From: Drechmeria coniospora | Lineage: Eukaryota > Ascomycota > Sordariomycetes > Hypocreales > Ophiocordycipitaceae | Assembly: GCF_001625195.1 (NCBI RefSeq) | Contig: NC_054390.1 | Location: 5,046,027 to 5,110,026 of the forward strand | Direction: 5' to 3' | DNA: 64,000 nt | Position numbers and translations under genes: made by a program | The notes under the pieces: generated by a model | Database searches by the model: none | Told to the model about the DNA's origin: nothing | Seen by the model: the letters and a program-made list of their open reading frames with translations, nothing else | Shown: positions 48,309 through 58,216 of the stretch, one piece after another | Layout of the letters: every line of letters begins with the position of its first letter | How positions within the stretch are numbered: the stretch's first letter is position 1

Positions 48309-48920
48309 TCAGGTCATCATGCCCAGATACTGTGTTGTCAACACAGTCTCCTTGCTCGCCCCCCTTACACCAATTCTCATCGACTCTCCTGGCACAATGT
48401 CGACAAGATTATCGTCAAACCTGACACTTTCATCCGTGCAATCGACCGCGAGACCCTTGACAGATACTTCGGCGCTGATCTGCACCGCCTCACCGTCCAC
48501 GTCCAGCTCCACTCGGAGCTGGCTGGGTTTCTGCAGGTGCAGATGCTTGAACGGCTCCGGCCAGTTGACATGCCGCGCGACAGGCGCACCGGATTCTTGG
48601 CACAGATAGGCGGCCACGACGGTCCGGTTCTCGTTGCCGGGTGTCGCGGGGACGGGAAGAGAGATGATTTCTGTCGATTGGTTGGCCAGGAGGTCGAGGT
48701 CGGCCACCCTGCGCGAGTATACCTGCTTGCCCGTCTCGACGTCCCACGCTGCTATGAGACAGTCGGCCTTGAAAAGGTCGAGGGTCAGGTTGGATGCCCA
48801 GATCTCGACGGTGACCTTTTTGACAATGTCGACCCTGGAGTGCTTGCCCTCACGGTGCGTGGTCTCGCGGCGCTTCATGCCGATTGACAGGCCAGCCATC
48901 TCGCGCTTCACCGCGAAGTA
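48309..48920 (-). pseudogene. beta-mannosidase (GH2), C-terminal fragment
   Basis: The frame encodes the last ~203 residues of a fungal GH2 beta-mannosidase, an exo-enzyme that releases mannose from the ends of mannosides. Recognisable parts are YFAVKREMAGLSIGMKRRE, KKVTVEIWASNLTL, ANQSTEIISLPVP, the WPEPFKHLHLQKP segment and VRFDDNLVDIVPGESMRIGV. This is the C-terminal Ig-like region only. The sugar-binding, sandwich and catalytic barrel domains are absent, so the fragment cannot be active. Homology stops abruptly at about 48920, where a transposase fragment on the same strand begins. The two are out of frame with each other. The full family is around 850 residues. Confidence 0.75.
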
Positions 48921-48922
48921 GG

Positions 48923-49148
48923 CAAGCTTTGGCCGATATATCGATATAATGCCTTCTCTTCTGGCCGACTTAATTTAGTATTGTGGCCTTGAATACTGGT
49001 CTTTGGACCAATACCAGACAATCGTCGTTGTAGGCGCCTTCGAGGGATTTTAAATAGTCGGGCAACCTTTGCGATTTTTTTCGTTAGGAAACTCATTAAG
49101 ATAATCTATAGCCTCCTGGGTACGTATTTTAACTGTTGGATAATCCAT
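48923..49148 (-). pseudogene. pogo/Fot-type transposase, N-terminal fragment
   Basis: From ATG 49148 the minus strand encodes MDYPTVKIRTQEAIDYLNEF. After a one-base slip in a run of A (near 49075) it continues IAKVARLFKIPRRRLQRRL and LSRPEEKALYRYI. This is the Psq-type helix-turn-helix found at the start of fungal pogo/Fot DDE transposases. The DDE catalytic domain is missing because the fragment ends at the beta-mannosidase junction. Confidence 0.6.
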
Positions 49149-49266
49149 AGCTATTATGGTTGTAAAGATATTGGAAATTGAAGATAAATGAGGGAAAAAG
49201 TGCGCGTTGCGGTGGTGTGCGCGCTGTGGTGGTGAGCACCACCTTTAGGTGGGGCGTGGCACGATT

Positions 49267-50030
49267 AGTAGTTGCCCGCCAACAGTACTACTGTTGCGCG
49301 GTAGGACCCACCCAACTGCAACTAGCAGTTACTTGCTAGTAGTACTACTACTGGCCCGCTCGACTACTGCAGCACTCCTGCTGTACTGTTACGACCGAAC
49401 ACTAATACCAACTAAGTCTGCCAATCGCATACACCAACTGTACAACTTGCAGTATGACTCAACCAGAGTATTTGGAGCTGCATTGAACGCAAGCAGATTG
49501 TTCGGAGATGCATTGTATGGAATCAGATAGAATTCCAACACGTGCACATTGCACTAATTGAGGTACTACCTCTCAGGTATAAAATGGTCCTACCATTCCT
49601 ACACTCTTAGATAGTTAGGATAGAATAAGCACGCACAACAACACACACGCTGTAAACACACGCACACGCACGCGCGTACACAAGCACAAGAAATACAACA
49701 GTATTTCCTTTTCTTTCTGAATCGCATCTTGGCATTACTATTTGACTTATTCAAATCTGTATTCCTTGCCCAGTTACTAACTGGTGCACTTCTGCTGTTA
49801 CTAACAGCCTCGATTTGATATCCATTTTGGATAGTCCGTGCAACTGTACTTCTACTGTGCACCCTTCCCATTTACCCCTTTATTCCAAGAGGTATTTCCC
49901 CTTTATTTTTTTAAGACTAACAGCCTTAATTGATATCCATTTTGGATAGTCCGTGCAACTGAACTTTTACTAAGCACCCTTCCCAATTTACCCCTTTATT
50001 CCAAGAGGTATTTCCCCTTTTATTCTCAAA
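49267..50030 (+). repeat. LTR of copia element A, 5'-truncated, with duplicated tail
   Basis: From AGTAGTTGCCCGCC onward the sequence matches, in reverse complement, the block 53955-54590. It contains a TATA-like GGTATAAAATGG near 49577-49588 and the pair CCCAGTTACTAACTGG / GCTGTTACTAACAGC shared with the LTRs at 57 kb. The last ~105 bp are duplicated (about 49799-49903 and 49917-50022). Homology to the inverted copy starts only at about 49267, so part of U3 is missing at the left. Confidence 0.75.
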
Positions 50031-50032
50031 AG

Positions 50033-50043
50033 GTTATAAGCCC
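50033..50043 (+). other. probable primer binding site of copia A
   Basis: GTTATAAGCCC differs by one base from GTTATGAGCCC, the complement of the initiator tRNA-Met anticodon stem-loop. That is the half-tRNA primer type known for copia and Ty5. The single change is G to A in a TpG context. Confidence 0.5.
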
Positions 50044-51882
50044 GGCAGGACTACACCAAAATCCCCCGGAAAAATCGACCCAGCTGCCAATACAAAAAGT
50101 ACTACTTGTTGTATGTCCTGACACCAAACTGCTAGTACTACTAGCATAAAGGTAAACCGAAATCTAGTTACTAACTAGATTGTGTCTGTGTTTTCAAAAT
50201 GGATTCCACCAAGGAAGGTCAGGCCACCGAAACACCTATTATAACGGAACTTAAAGCAATCATTCAAAGGCAACAAATGCAGTATAATGATCTTTCCAAT
50301 CGGTTCAACCAACTTACGGAACAATTAAACAATACTATTATACCAATTCAAAAACGCCTCGACAAAATAGAGCCCGACCACACACCTATCCAAGGAATCC
50401 CAACCTACAGTAGTAGTACTACTACTACTGAAATGACTGATCTAAGCTCTAATATTGAGCTATCCAAGAAGGTATTCTTATTCCCAGAGTATGCTAAGCT
50501 CAAAGACACCAAGAACTTTGACTTATGGGAACAATTACTTTCCATCCAACTTAGATCTCTTCGCCTGGAAGAATTTCTGAAAAACCCATCAATTGCTATT
50601 GGTTATTCAACACACAACCAATGCTCCCTGCTTATGCTACTTCGGGACAGCTGTACTAAGGGCCCGCGAGCATTAATTGCATGGATTCAAAACCCAACAG
50701 ATGCCTATCTGTCGCTGAAAAAACATTACTCCAAGGGCTAGGCAGCCTAACGTTACAACCTCTACGATTCCTACCATAACCTTACACTCAAAGGGTACAA
50801 AGGAACACTTGAGGCTATCAATTCAGAATTCAGCAGTTGCCTTACACGACTTCAACTTACTGGAGTAAGTATCGATCCACGGGATCAGGCAAATCGATAC
50901 CTTACAACTGTTAGTCCTGTTTTTTTACAATAGGCTGCAACGCAACGCAATAATCTTCAAACCAATGAAGTCTTAGGGGTTAACACAGAATCCCTCAATC
51001 TGCAATACCTTTAGACTAACTTACTGGAAGAACATCAAAATCCTAATAGTCCCAGTTTCCAAGCATTCAGTCACAGGACAACCCAACTATCCAAAACACC
51101 AGACAATAATAACACTAGGTCTACTAGACCTAGTCGACCCAATCGACCCAACCGACCCAACCAACCCAATTCACCCAACCGACCCAAACGATACAATCGA
51201 CCCAAAAACCATACACCAGTCAAGGGAACTACTAGTTTCCTGACTGGTAACTATAGCCTATCCACTGGCTGTATGGGGTTACCTAATTCCTATTAGGAAT
51301 TAGATACCGACTCTAATTCCGAACAAGAATTAGTACTATTACCCGATTTGGGTAATATAGGTATGACATACCGTGTTGCTGACAACAATACGTACCGAAT
51401 GGGCCTACTCTACGATACTGGCTCAACCTGTCATTTGGTTAACAATCGGCTGAAGTTTACAACTTTCCGACCTATTGCAAAATCCCAAGCAAAACCAATT
51501 ACAACAGGAGGTCGTCCAATTTATCCCAAAGGTATTGGCTGTACTGAATTTACTGTACTAATTCGTACCAATCCACCTGTCTATAGTACTCTTGTTTTAC
51601 AAGAAGCACTGTACATTCCGAAACTGGAGGTCAGTATTGTTAGTGGAATTCGCCACTATGCGTCTGGAGGAACTCTCATTAAGGAACATCTGTACAACTC
51701 AAATCGACAGTTATGCGGACTCCTTAACTTCCAGAAACACGGCTTCTTCCTACAACAGCAAGGTCAACATACGCCCCATTTAACGAAGTCAGATACTGCC
51801 CACTCTAGCTACTATAGTAGCTACGGAATTACAGTCGAAATCCCCTCCCAACCCCCCCCCTGGGCCAACGAGGTAGAGGATT

Positions 51883-52090
51883 GGTCGGCACCTTCAACGG
51901 TGCCTCGGTCGGCACCTTCCCCAGTGCCTCGGTCGGCACCTTTAACGGTGCCTCGGTCGGCACCTTCCCCGGTGCCTCGGTCGGCACCTTCAACGGTGCC
52001 TTGGTCGGTACCTTCCCCGGTACCTCGGTCGGCACCTTCCCCGGCGCCTAGGGCGGCACCTACATTAGTGCCTCGGCCGGTACCCGGATC
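51883..52090 (+). repeat. 24-bp in-frame minisatellite in copia A
   Basis: Units of TCGGCACCTTCCCCGGTGCC followed by TCGG, about eight copies, encode the octapeptide SAPSPVPR and variants. They lie between the protease and the integrase zinc motif. The period is a multiple of three, so the frame is kept. Confidence 0.9.
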
Positions 52091-53329
52091 GGTACCTAGC
52101 CCAACTGTTAGTCCGGCTACACTAAGGGACCTTACTAAGGCTACCCTATTCAACGACCCTATAGAAGACCCAATTCCTATAGAGGCAACAGACCAACTAG
52201 TAGTCCTAACTACTAGTCCCGAGGAACAAGCTCTTCCGACTACTCGTACGGAATCAAACAACCAGTCTTACTAAAGACTATTGCAACAAGCCGGCATTTG
52301 GCACATCCGACTAGGACATATTAGTCTCCCACTCTTGAAGAAGACTAGTAGTATTACTACTGGGCTGCCTGACTTTTCGTCTATTCGGGCTGCCGATTTC
52401 TAATGCCTTGCCTGTATTCAGGCCAAATCCACTAGACGACAGTCTAGGGATCCTATTAACGATCCAGACCACGTTCTTGATTCAATTGCAGGTAATACAT
52501 TTGGGATTCGACCAGTATCCTATGATCGTAAGTCTGTAGGACTTATCCTAATTGACCGAAAATCCCGCTTTCGTTGGGTATTGATCCTACCCAACAAGGA
52601 GGGATCAACTGTTCTCCAGGCAATTCGGAATCTCTTCAAAAACCTTAAACGACACTATAACTGTTACCCAAAACAGTTATTTTTCGACGAAAGTACCGAA
52701 ATCAATACATTGCTCCAGACTTAGTTGGGTAAGAAAGGAATACTATTCGATACATCTTGCCCGTATACGCCCGAACAGAACGGACTTGCGGAACGGTCTA
52801 TACGAGTTATCCTAGACCGACTACGTGCAACAATGATCTGGGCAGGCCTTCCACTTTCCTCTGGTCTGCCGTTCTTCCTGCTATAGTTAATCTTGTTAAC
52901 TATACTGCAATTTCGAACCGGGATTTAAGTCCCTACCAACTACTAAAGCAGGAATTACAGGGACTGAAAATGCCACCAAATCTTACGGCCTATAAGGCTA
53001 TTGGTGCACATTGCGAAGTCCTAATTCCTCATCAGAAACGGATTCAAAGTGCCAAACTGGCATCCCGTACAGAACCAGCAAGGCTACTAGCCACATTAGG
53101 TTCAAAAACGTACCTTGTGTACATATGTGCCTTCTAGGAGGTCGGTTACAAAAACTACCTTCCTGGAAATCCTAGAAGGTATTGGCCCTATCTCCCAAGG
53201 GCCCCCCCGACTACTAAGTCCTAGTGTTAAAGGACTAGAGTCAGAGGGGTAAATTGAGATAGTAGATTCAACTACTACCATCTCGCAAAGTACCTCCAGT
53301 CCCCTAACACCTAGGGAGACAAAGAGGGC

Positions 53330-53470
53330 TACTGGTCCTACTAGGACCAGTGGACTAACTAGTCCTACTAGGACTAGTAGGTTGCAACTGGCCAAAGGAC
53401 CAACTAGTCCTACTAGGACTAGTAGGTTGCAACTGGCCAACGGACCGACTAGTCCTACTAGGACTAGTAC
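53330..53470 (+). repeat. 45-bp tandem repeat built on the palindrome ACTAGTCCTACTAGGACTAGT-type
   Basis: Three units. The word GTTGCAACTGGCC recurs at 53381 and 53426. Each unit contains a near-perfect palindrome with ACTAGT ends and can fold into a hairpin. The period keeps the polyprotein frame (SPTRTSRLQLA). Confidence 0.85.
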
Positions 53471-53954
53471 TACAAAGGGGGTCCTAGCCCAACCAACAGA
53501 GGATCTACTAGATACCTCTCTTCCAGATGCACCTGAATCAGAAAACAATTCTAATTCAATGGATTTCAATCTGGCATACTGGATTAAGGACCTATGCTAC
53601 CAAGCCAAGGCAAAGCAACCACTAGTTGGTAGCAAGCCCACTAGCTGGAAGCAGGTACTTAAATCAGACAACAAAGACCAGTGGATCTATATTCTCTGAA
53701 TTTCAGCAACTTATCCAGGCAGGGGTATTTTATTTTTTGAGTATTCATATTTACACGAACCATTTCTTCTATTCACACGATTTTTCGCCTAGCGCCCCAC
53801 AACGCCCCGCTATAAATTTTTAGTGCCAATGCAGTACAAAAAGATACATATAAGTAATTCTACGCATTACAGTAAATAGCGCATTACAGTAAATAGCTTC
53901 TTATGCTATACATTCCGCATAGCATAAGAACGAATAGCATAAGAAGCTATCTTT

Positions 53955-54826
53955 TAAAATGAAAAGGGGAATTACCTCTTGGAATAAAGGGGTAAAATAG
54001 GAAGGGTGCGCAGTGGAAGTTCAGTTGCACGGACTATCCAAAATGGATATCAATCGAGGCTATTAGTAACAGCAGGAAGTGCACCAGTTAGTAACTGGGC
54101 AGGGAATACAGATTTGAACAAGTCAAATAGTAGTGCCAAGGGACGATTCAGAAAAGAAAGACTGTTGTGTTTCTTGTGCTTGCTTGCGCGTGTTCGTGTG
54201 TGTTTACAGCGTAAGCGTCTTGTGTGTTCTCCTAACTATCTAAGAGTGTAGGAAAGGGAGGACCATTTTATACCTGAGAGGTAGTACCTCAATCAGTGCA
54301 ATGTGCACGTGTTGGAATTCTGTCTGATTCCATACAATGCATCTCCGAACAATCTGCTTGCATTCAATGCAGCTCCAAATACTCTGGTTGAGTCATACTG
54401 CCAGTTGGTTGCAACTAGCAGGATTGATCAATATTAGGGTTCGGTCGCGACAGTACAGCAGCAGTACTGCAGTAGTCGAGCGGGCCAGTAGTAGTACTAC
54501 TGGCAAGCAACTGCTAGTTGCAGTTGGGTGGGTCCTTCCGCGCAACAGTAGTACTGTTGGCGGGCAACTACTAGTAGTAGTTGGGAGCGCGTCAATTGAC
54601 GGCCCGATCAATGATCTTGCTTGATCGACCAAGTACCACTTGCACGTGACGTGCGACAGTAGTAAATTGGCTGGGCAGTAGTACTGCCATCAATTGTACC
54701 AAGTCGGAGCGAGGAGAATTTGCATAGCAAGTGCAATTCGTCAACTCAATATACTACCTGTACGTACAGTACAGTGGTAGTATATAGGCAAGCAGTAGTA
54801 CTGCTGCCCGGTGTTGCAAATGGCAA
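53955..54826 (-). repeat. LTR of the copia A family in inverted orientation
   Basis: Reverse-complement match to the left LTR (49267-49900) over about 600 bp with small differences. In its own orientation it probably starts at TGTTGCC (54826) and runs left to about 53955. The 54590-54826 part has no counterpart in the truncated left copy. Because it faces the opposite way it cannot be the 3' LTR of the element to its left. Confidence 0.7.
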
Positions 54827-54889
54827 CATATAGGATAGTATCCTATTTGGGTAGTCTTACTAGTATAAATGCCAGTAATTTTAACAGTA

Positions 54890-55763
54890 ATAGCTACCAA
54901 AGGTTCAGCAGCACCAATTTGCTGACGAAGGCTATTAAGTTGATTACATAGCCATTGATAGCCTTCTTCCTTTTCTGTATTTATTAAGCCAAATGCAAAG
55001 TTAGCAAGAGTTTGTTGGTCGGTAATTCCAACAACTTGAAACAAGAACATATTAAACCGGTTTGTTTTATATGTATTATCAAGACCAAGAACCTCCGGAA
55101 AACGTTTCCACATTTTCTCACACCATGGGTATGTCCAGAATATACCAGTAATACGATCATCTTTATCAATATTTAAACAATGTTTAATATTGTCTTTTTG
55201 CAATAAGCGTATAAATCGTTGTGAACTAGTCATACCATCTAACATTTTCTGGCGCATACGTTGGCGATCATTATATATATCTCGTGTTCGGAAATATATA
55301 TGTGATGTATCTGATTGTTCCCGAAGAATTAAATCCATTTGGCGAGCAGTAGTACCCCTACTTATAGAAATTTCCTGCTGTTGTTGTTGTTGTTGTACTG
55401 TACGCCGACGATGGATATTATGGGCAGATGGGTCAAGAGATACAGGATGGTTATGGTTACTGTTAGTAACACGATAAGACCACTTCCAGTCCAACTTTTT
55501 AGAACTAAAAACTGTAATTGAATATAAACAGTTAGTCTTTTGTGTTGTAACCTTCCGAAGACCGGTAGATTTTGAAACATATTTTAAGCCACGGTCACAT
55601 ATAAAGGTAAGATGTATTGGCTGTAATCCGTTACCAAAGTTATGCTTTTTTCCACTACTATTTCGTTTTACAATTGCAGTACCATTATTGCGATGAAAGG
55701 TTTGGAGATAGTTATATATTTGTTCATATGTATCGAATATTGTTGGAATAGGTAGATGATGAC
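54890..55763 (-). pseudogene. Mutator-like (MULE) transposase, truncated
   Basis: The open minus-strand frame of about 290 codons has no internal stop. The N-terminal part resembles a FAR1-type zinc-binding domain (FICDRGLKYVSKSTGLRKVTT and KWSYRVTNSNHNHPVS). After a poly-Gln run it contains the start of the MULE transposase core: FWTYPWCEKMWKRFPEVLGLDNTYKTNRFNMFLFQVVGIT and FAFGLINTEKEEGYQWLCNQ. The Asp in GLDNTYKTN would be the first catalytic residue. The protein is cut off by the left inverted repeat shortly after this, so the remaining catalytic residues are missing. The start is unclear, because the frame runs open into the minisatellite on its upstream side. Confidence 0.75.
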
Positions 55764-55770
55764 TAGTATG

Positions 55771-56898
55771 ACTAGCCGGGCCGCTGCTGTGACTGCTGGG
55801 ACCGTTGTGACTGTCGGGATTGTTGTAACTGCCGGGACCGTTGTGACTGCCGGGACCGTTGTGACTGCCGGGATCGTTGTAACTGCCGGGATTGTTGTAA
55901 CTAGCCGGGCCGCTACTGTGACTGCCGGGACCGTTGTGACTGCCGGGACCGTTGTTACTGCTGTGACTGCTGTGACTGCCGGGGCCGTTGTTACTGCTGT
56001 GACTGCTGTGACTGCCGGGGCCGTTGTGACTAGCCGGGCCGCTGCTGTGACTGCCGGGACCGTTGTGACTGCCGGGGCCGTTGTGACTAGCCGGGCCACT
56101 GCTGTACCTGCCGGGACCGTTGTGACTGCCGGGACCGTTGTGACTGCCGGGACCGTTGTGACTGCCGGGATCGTTGTAACTAGCCGGGCCACTGCTGTGA
56201 CTGCCGGGACCGTTGTGACTGCTGGGGCCGTTGTGACTAGCCGGGCCGCCGCTGTACCTGCCGGGACCGTTGTGACTGCCGGGACCGTTGTGACTGCCGG
56301 GATCGTTGTAACTAGCCGGGCCACTGCTGTGACTGCCGGGACCGTTGTGACTGCTGGGGCCGTTGTGACTAGCCGGGCCGCCGCTGTACCTGCCGGGACC
56401 GTTGTGACTGCCGGGACCGTTGTGACTGCCGGGATCGTTGTAACTAGCCGGGCCACTGCTGTGACTGCCGGGACCGTTGTGACTGCTGGGGCCGTTGTGA
56501 CTAGCCGGGCCACTGCTGTACCTGCCGGGACCGTTGTGACTGCCGGGACCGTTGTGACTGGTCGGGCCGCTGCTGTGACTGCCGGGACCGTTGTGACTGC
56601 TGGGGCCATTGTGACTGGCCAGGCCGCTGCTGTGACTGCCGGGACCGTTGTGACTGCCGGGGCCGTTGTGACTAGCCGGGCCACTGCTGTGACTGCCGGG
56701 ACCGTTGTGACTGCTGGGGCCGTTGTGAATAGCCGGGCCGCCGCTGTAACTGCCGGGACCGTTGTGACTGCCGGGGCCGTTGTGACTAGCTGGGCCGCTG
56801 ATGTGACTGCCGGGACCGTTGTAACTGCTGGGGCCGTTGTGACTAGCCGGGCCGCTGCTGTAACTGCCGGGACCGTTGTGACTGCCGGGATCGTTGTA
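55771..56898. repeat. 18-bp minisatellite (about 1.1 kb) with 132-bp higher-order period
   Basis: Tandem units of GTGACTGCCGGGACCGTT and variants (GTGACTAGCCGGGCC, GTAACT, GTACCTGCC). A longer block starting ACTAGCCGGGCCACTGCTG recurs at 56179, 56311 and 56443, exactly 132 bp apart. On the minus strand the consensus unit is open in all three frames, so long frames here are not evidence of a gene. Confidence 0.95.
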
Positions 56899-56956
56899 AC
56901 TGTTAAAATACTGGTATTTATACTAGTAAGACTACCCAAATAGGATACTATCCTAT

Positions 56957-57569
56957 TGTTACTAGTAGTACTACTACTAGTAAAGATGCTATACTATACT
57001 GCGAGTATTAGTAAGCATATCGAGTTGACTAATAGTATACAACATACTACTTCTCCGAACTACAACTCGGAACGACTGACGGTAGTACTACTACCGGCCA
57101 ACTCACTACTACAATACAACTTGTATACGTAGTAGCCAGTCAACCACAGGAGCCAATTGATCGGAATGACAATTGCCGCTCTCCCAGTCGCTACTAGCCA
57201 TTGCCAGCTCACAGTACTACTGCGGGCAATCAAACCATTGTGCGACCGAAACGGCGATCAAACCATTGTGCGACCAAACGGGCAATCAAACCATTGTGCG
57301 ATCAAACGGGCGATCAAACAGTAGTGTAACTGCGCAGTCACAATCTGGACCCACAAGGTACTACTCTGTAGGCATAAATAGCCGTACTTCCCTTGCACTT
57401 TAGTTAGAAGAATAATCGCATTCGTTTGTATAATTCGGTACTACCAATTGTGCACTCTTGCCCAGTTACTAACGGGCACCCCTTATGCTGTTACTAACAG
57501 CTTGATTGATTCCCTGGTCTGTGCGATATACTTCCACTACCCCCTCCTCTTGCGCATACAAATTGCAAG
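56957..57569 (+). repeat. LTR-like repeat B, first copy
   Basis: Starts TGTTACTAGTAG and ends near CATACAAATTGCAAGA. It carries a TATA-like GCATAAATAG near 57370 and the CCCAGTTACTAAC / GCTGTTACTAACAGC pair also found in LTR A. It includes about four internal ~31-bp copies of CAATCAAACCATTGTGCG at 57220-57320. It is a tandem partner of the next copy with a period of 645 bp. Confidence 0.7.
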
Positions 57570-57601
57570 AGTAAGACTACCCAAATAGGATACTATCCTA
57601 T

Positions 57602-58216
57602 TGTTACTAGTAGTACTACTACTAGTAAAGATGCTATACTATACTGCGAGTATTAGTAAGCATATCGAGTTGACTAATAGTATACAACATACTACTTCTC
57701 CGAACTACAACTCGGAACGACTGACGGCAGTACTACTGCCGGCCAACTCACTACCACAATACAACTTGTATACGTAGTAGCCAGTCGACCACAGGATCCA
57801 ATTGATCGGAATGACAATTGCCGCTCTCCCAATCGCTACTAGCTATTGCCAGCCCACAGTACTACTGCGGGCAATCAAACCATTGTGCGACCGAAACGGC
57901 GATCAAACCATTGTGCGACCAAACGGGCAATCAAACCACGGTGCGATCAAACGGGCGATCAAACTATGGTGTGACTGCGCAAGCCACAATCTGGACCTAC
58001 AAGGTACTACTCTGTAGGCATAAATAGCCGTACTTCCCCTGCACTTTAGTTAGAAGAATAATCGCATTCGTTTGTATAATTCGGTACTATCAATTGTGCA
58101 CTCTTGCCCAGTTACTAACTGGCACCCCTTATGCTGTTACTAACAGCGTGATTGATTCCCTGGTCCGTGCGATATACTTCCACTACCCCCTCCTCTTGCG
58201 CATACAAATTCCAAGA
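57602..58216 (+). repeat. LTR-like repeat B, second copy
   Basis: Nearly identical to 56957-57569. The 32 bp between the copies (57570-57601) repeat the outer part of the inverted repeat that precedes the first copy. No primer binding site or coding region follows at the right. Confidence 0.7.

Larger units (their letters stand above)
50199..53699 (+). pseudogene. copia A gag-pol, broken and lacking reverse transcriptase
   Basis: A Ty1/copia polyprotein frame starting at ATG 50199. Gag covers about 50199-51100, followed by an Asn/Arg/Pro repeat. The aspartic protease motif is LLYDTGSTCHLV near 51396-51431. The gag-pre-integrase zinc motif is GIWHIRLGH / CLACIQAK, about 52294-52430. The integrase has its acidic residues in VLDSIAG, FFDESTE and PEQNGLAERS. 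The frame is interrupted by TAG at 50739, 50931, 51012, 51294 and 52722 and by TAA at 50748, 52272, 52401 and 53250, with frameshifts near 52855 and 53110. The reverse transcriptase and RNase H are missing: homology stops just after the segment NKDQWIY that normally precedes them. It cannot be autonomous. Confidence 0.85.
54830..56956. mobile_element. Mutator-like element remnant flanked by ~58 bp inverted repeats
   Basis: Inverted repeats at 54830-54888 and 56899-56956 match over about 58 bp with one mismatch and one single-base gap (outer ends ATAGGATAGTATCC). Inside are a Mutator-like transposase fragment and a large 18-bp minisatellite. No direct 8-9 bp target duplication is visible. The bases just outside both ends read TGTT outward and appear to be starts of LTRs. 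Confidence 0.6.

Noticed and set aside
55771..56898. CRISPR-like array
   Set aside because: Repeats are contiguous with no unique spacers, and this is a eukaryotic nuclear sequence.
55756..56943. 395- and 423-residue frames on both strands with Val/Thr/Ala/Pro repeats
   Set aside because: Produced by the 18-bp minisatellite, whose unit lacks stops in several frames; no start context or domain.
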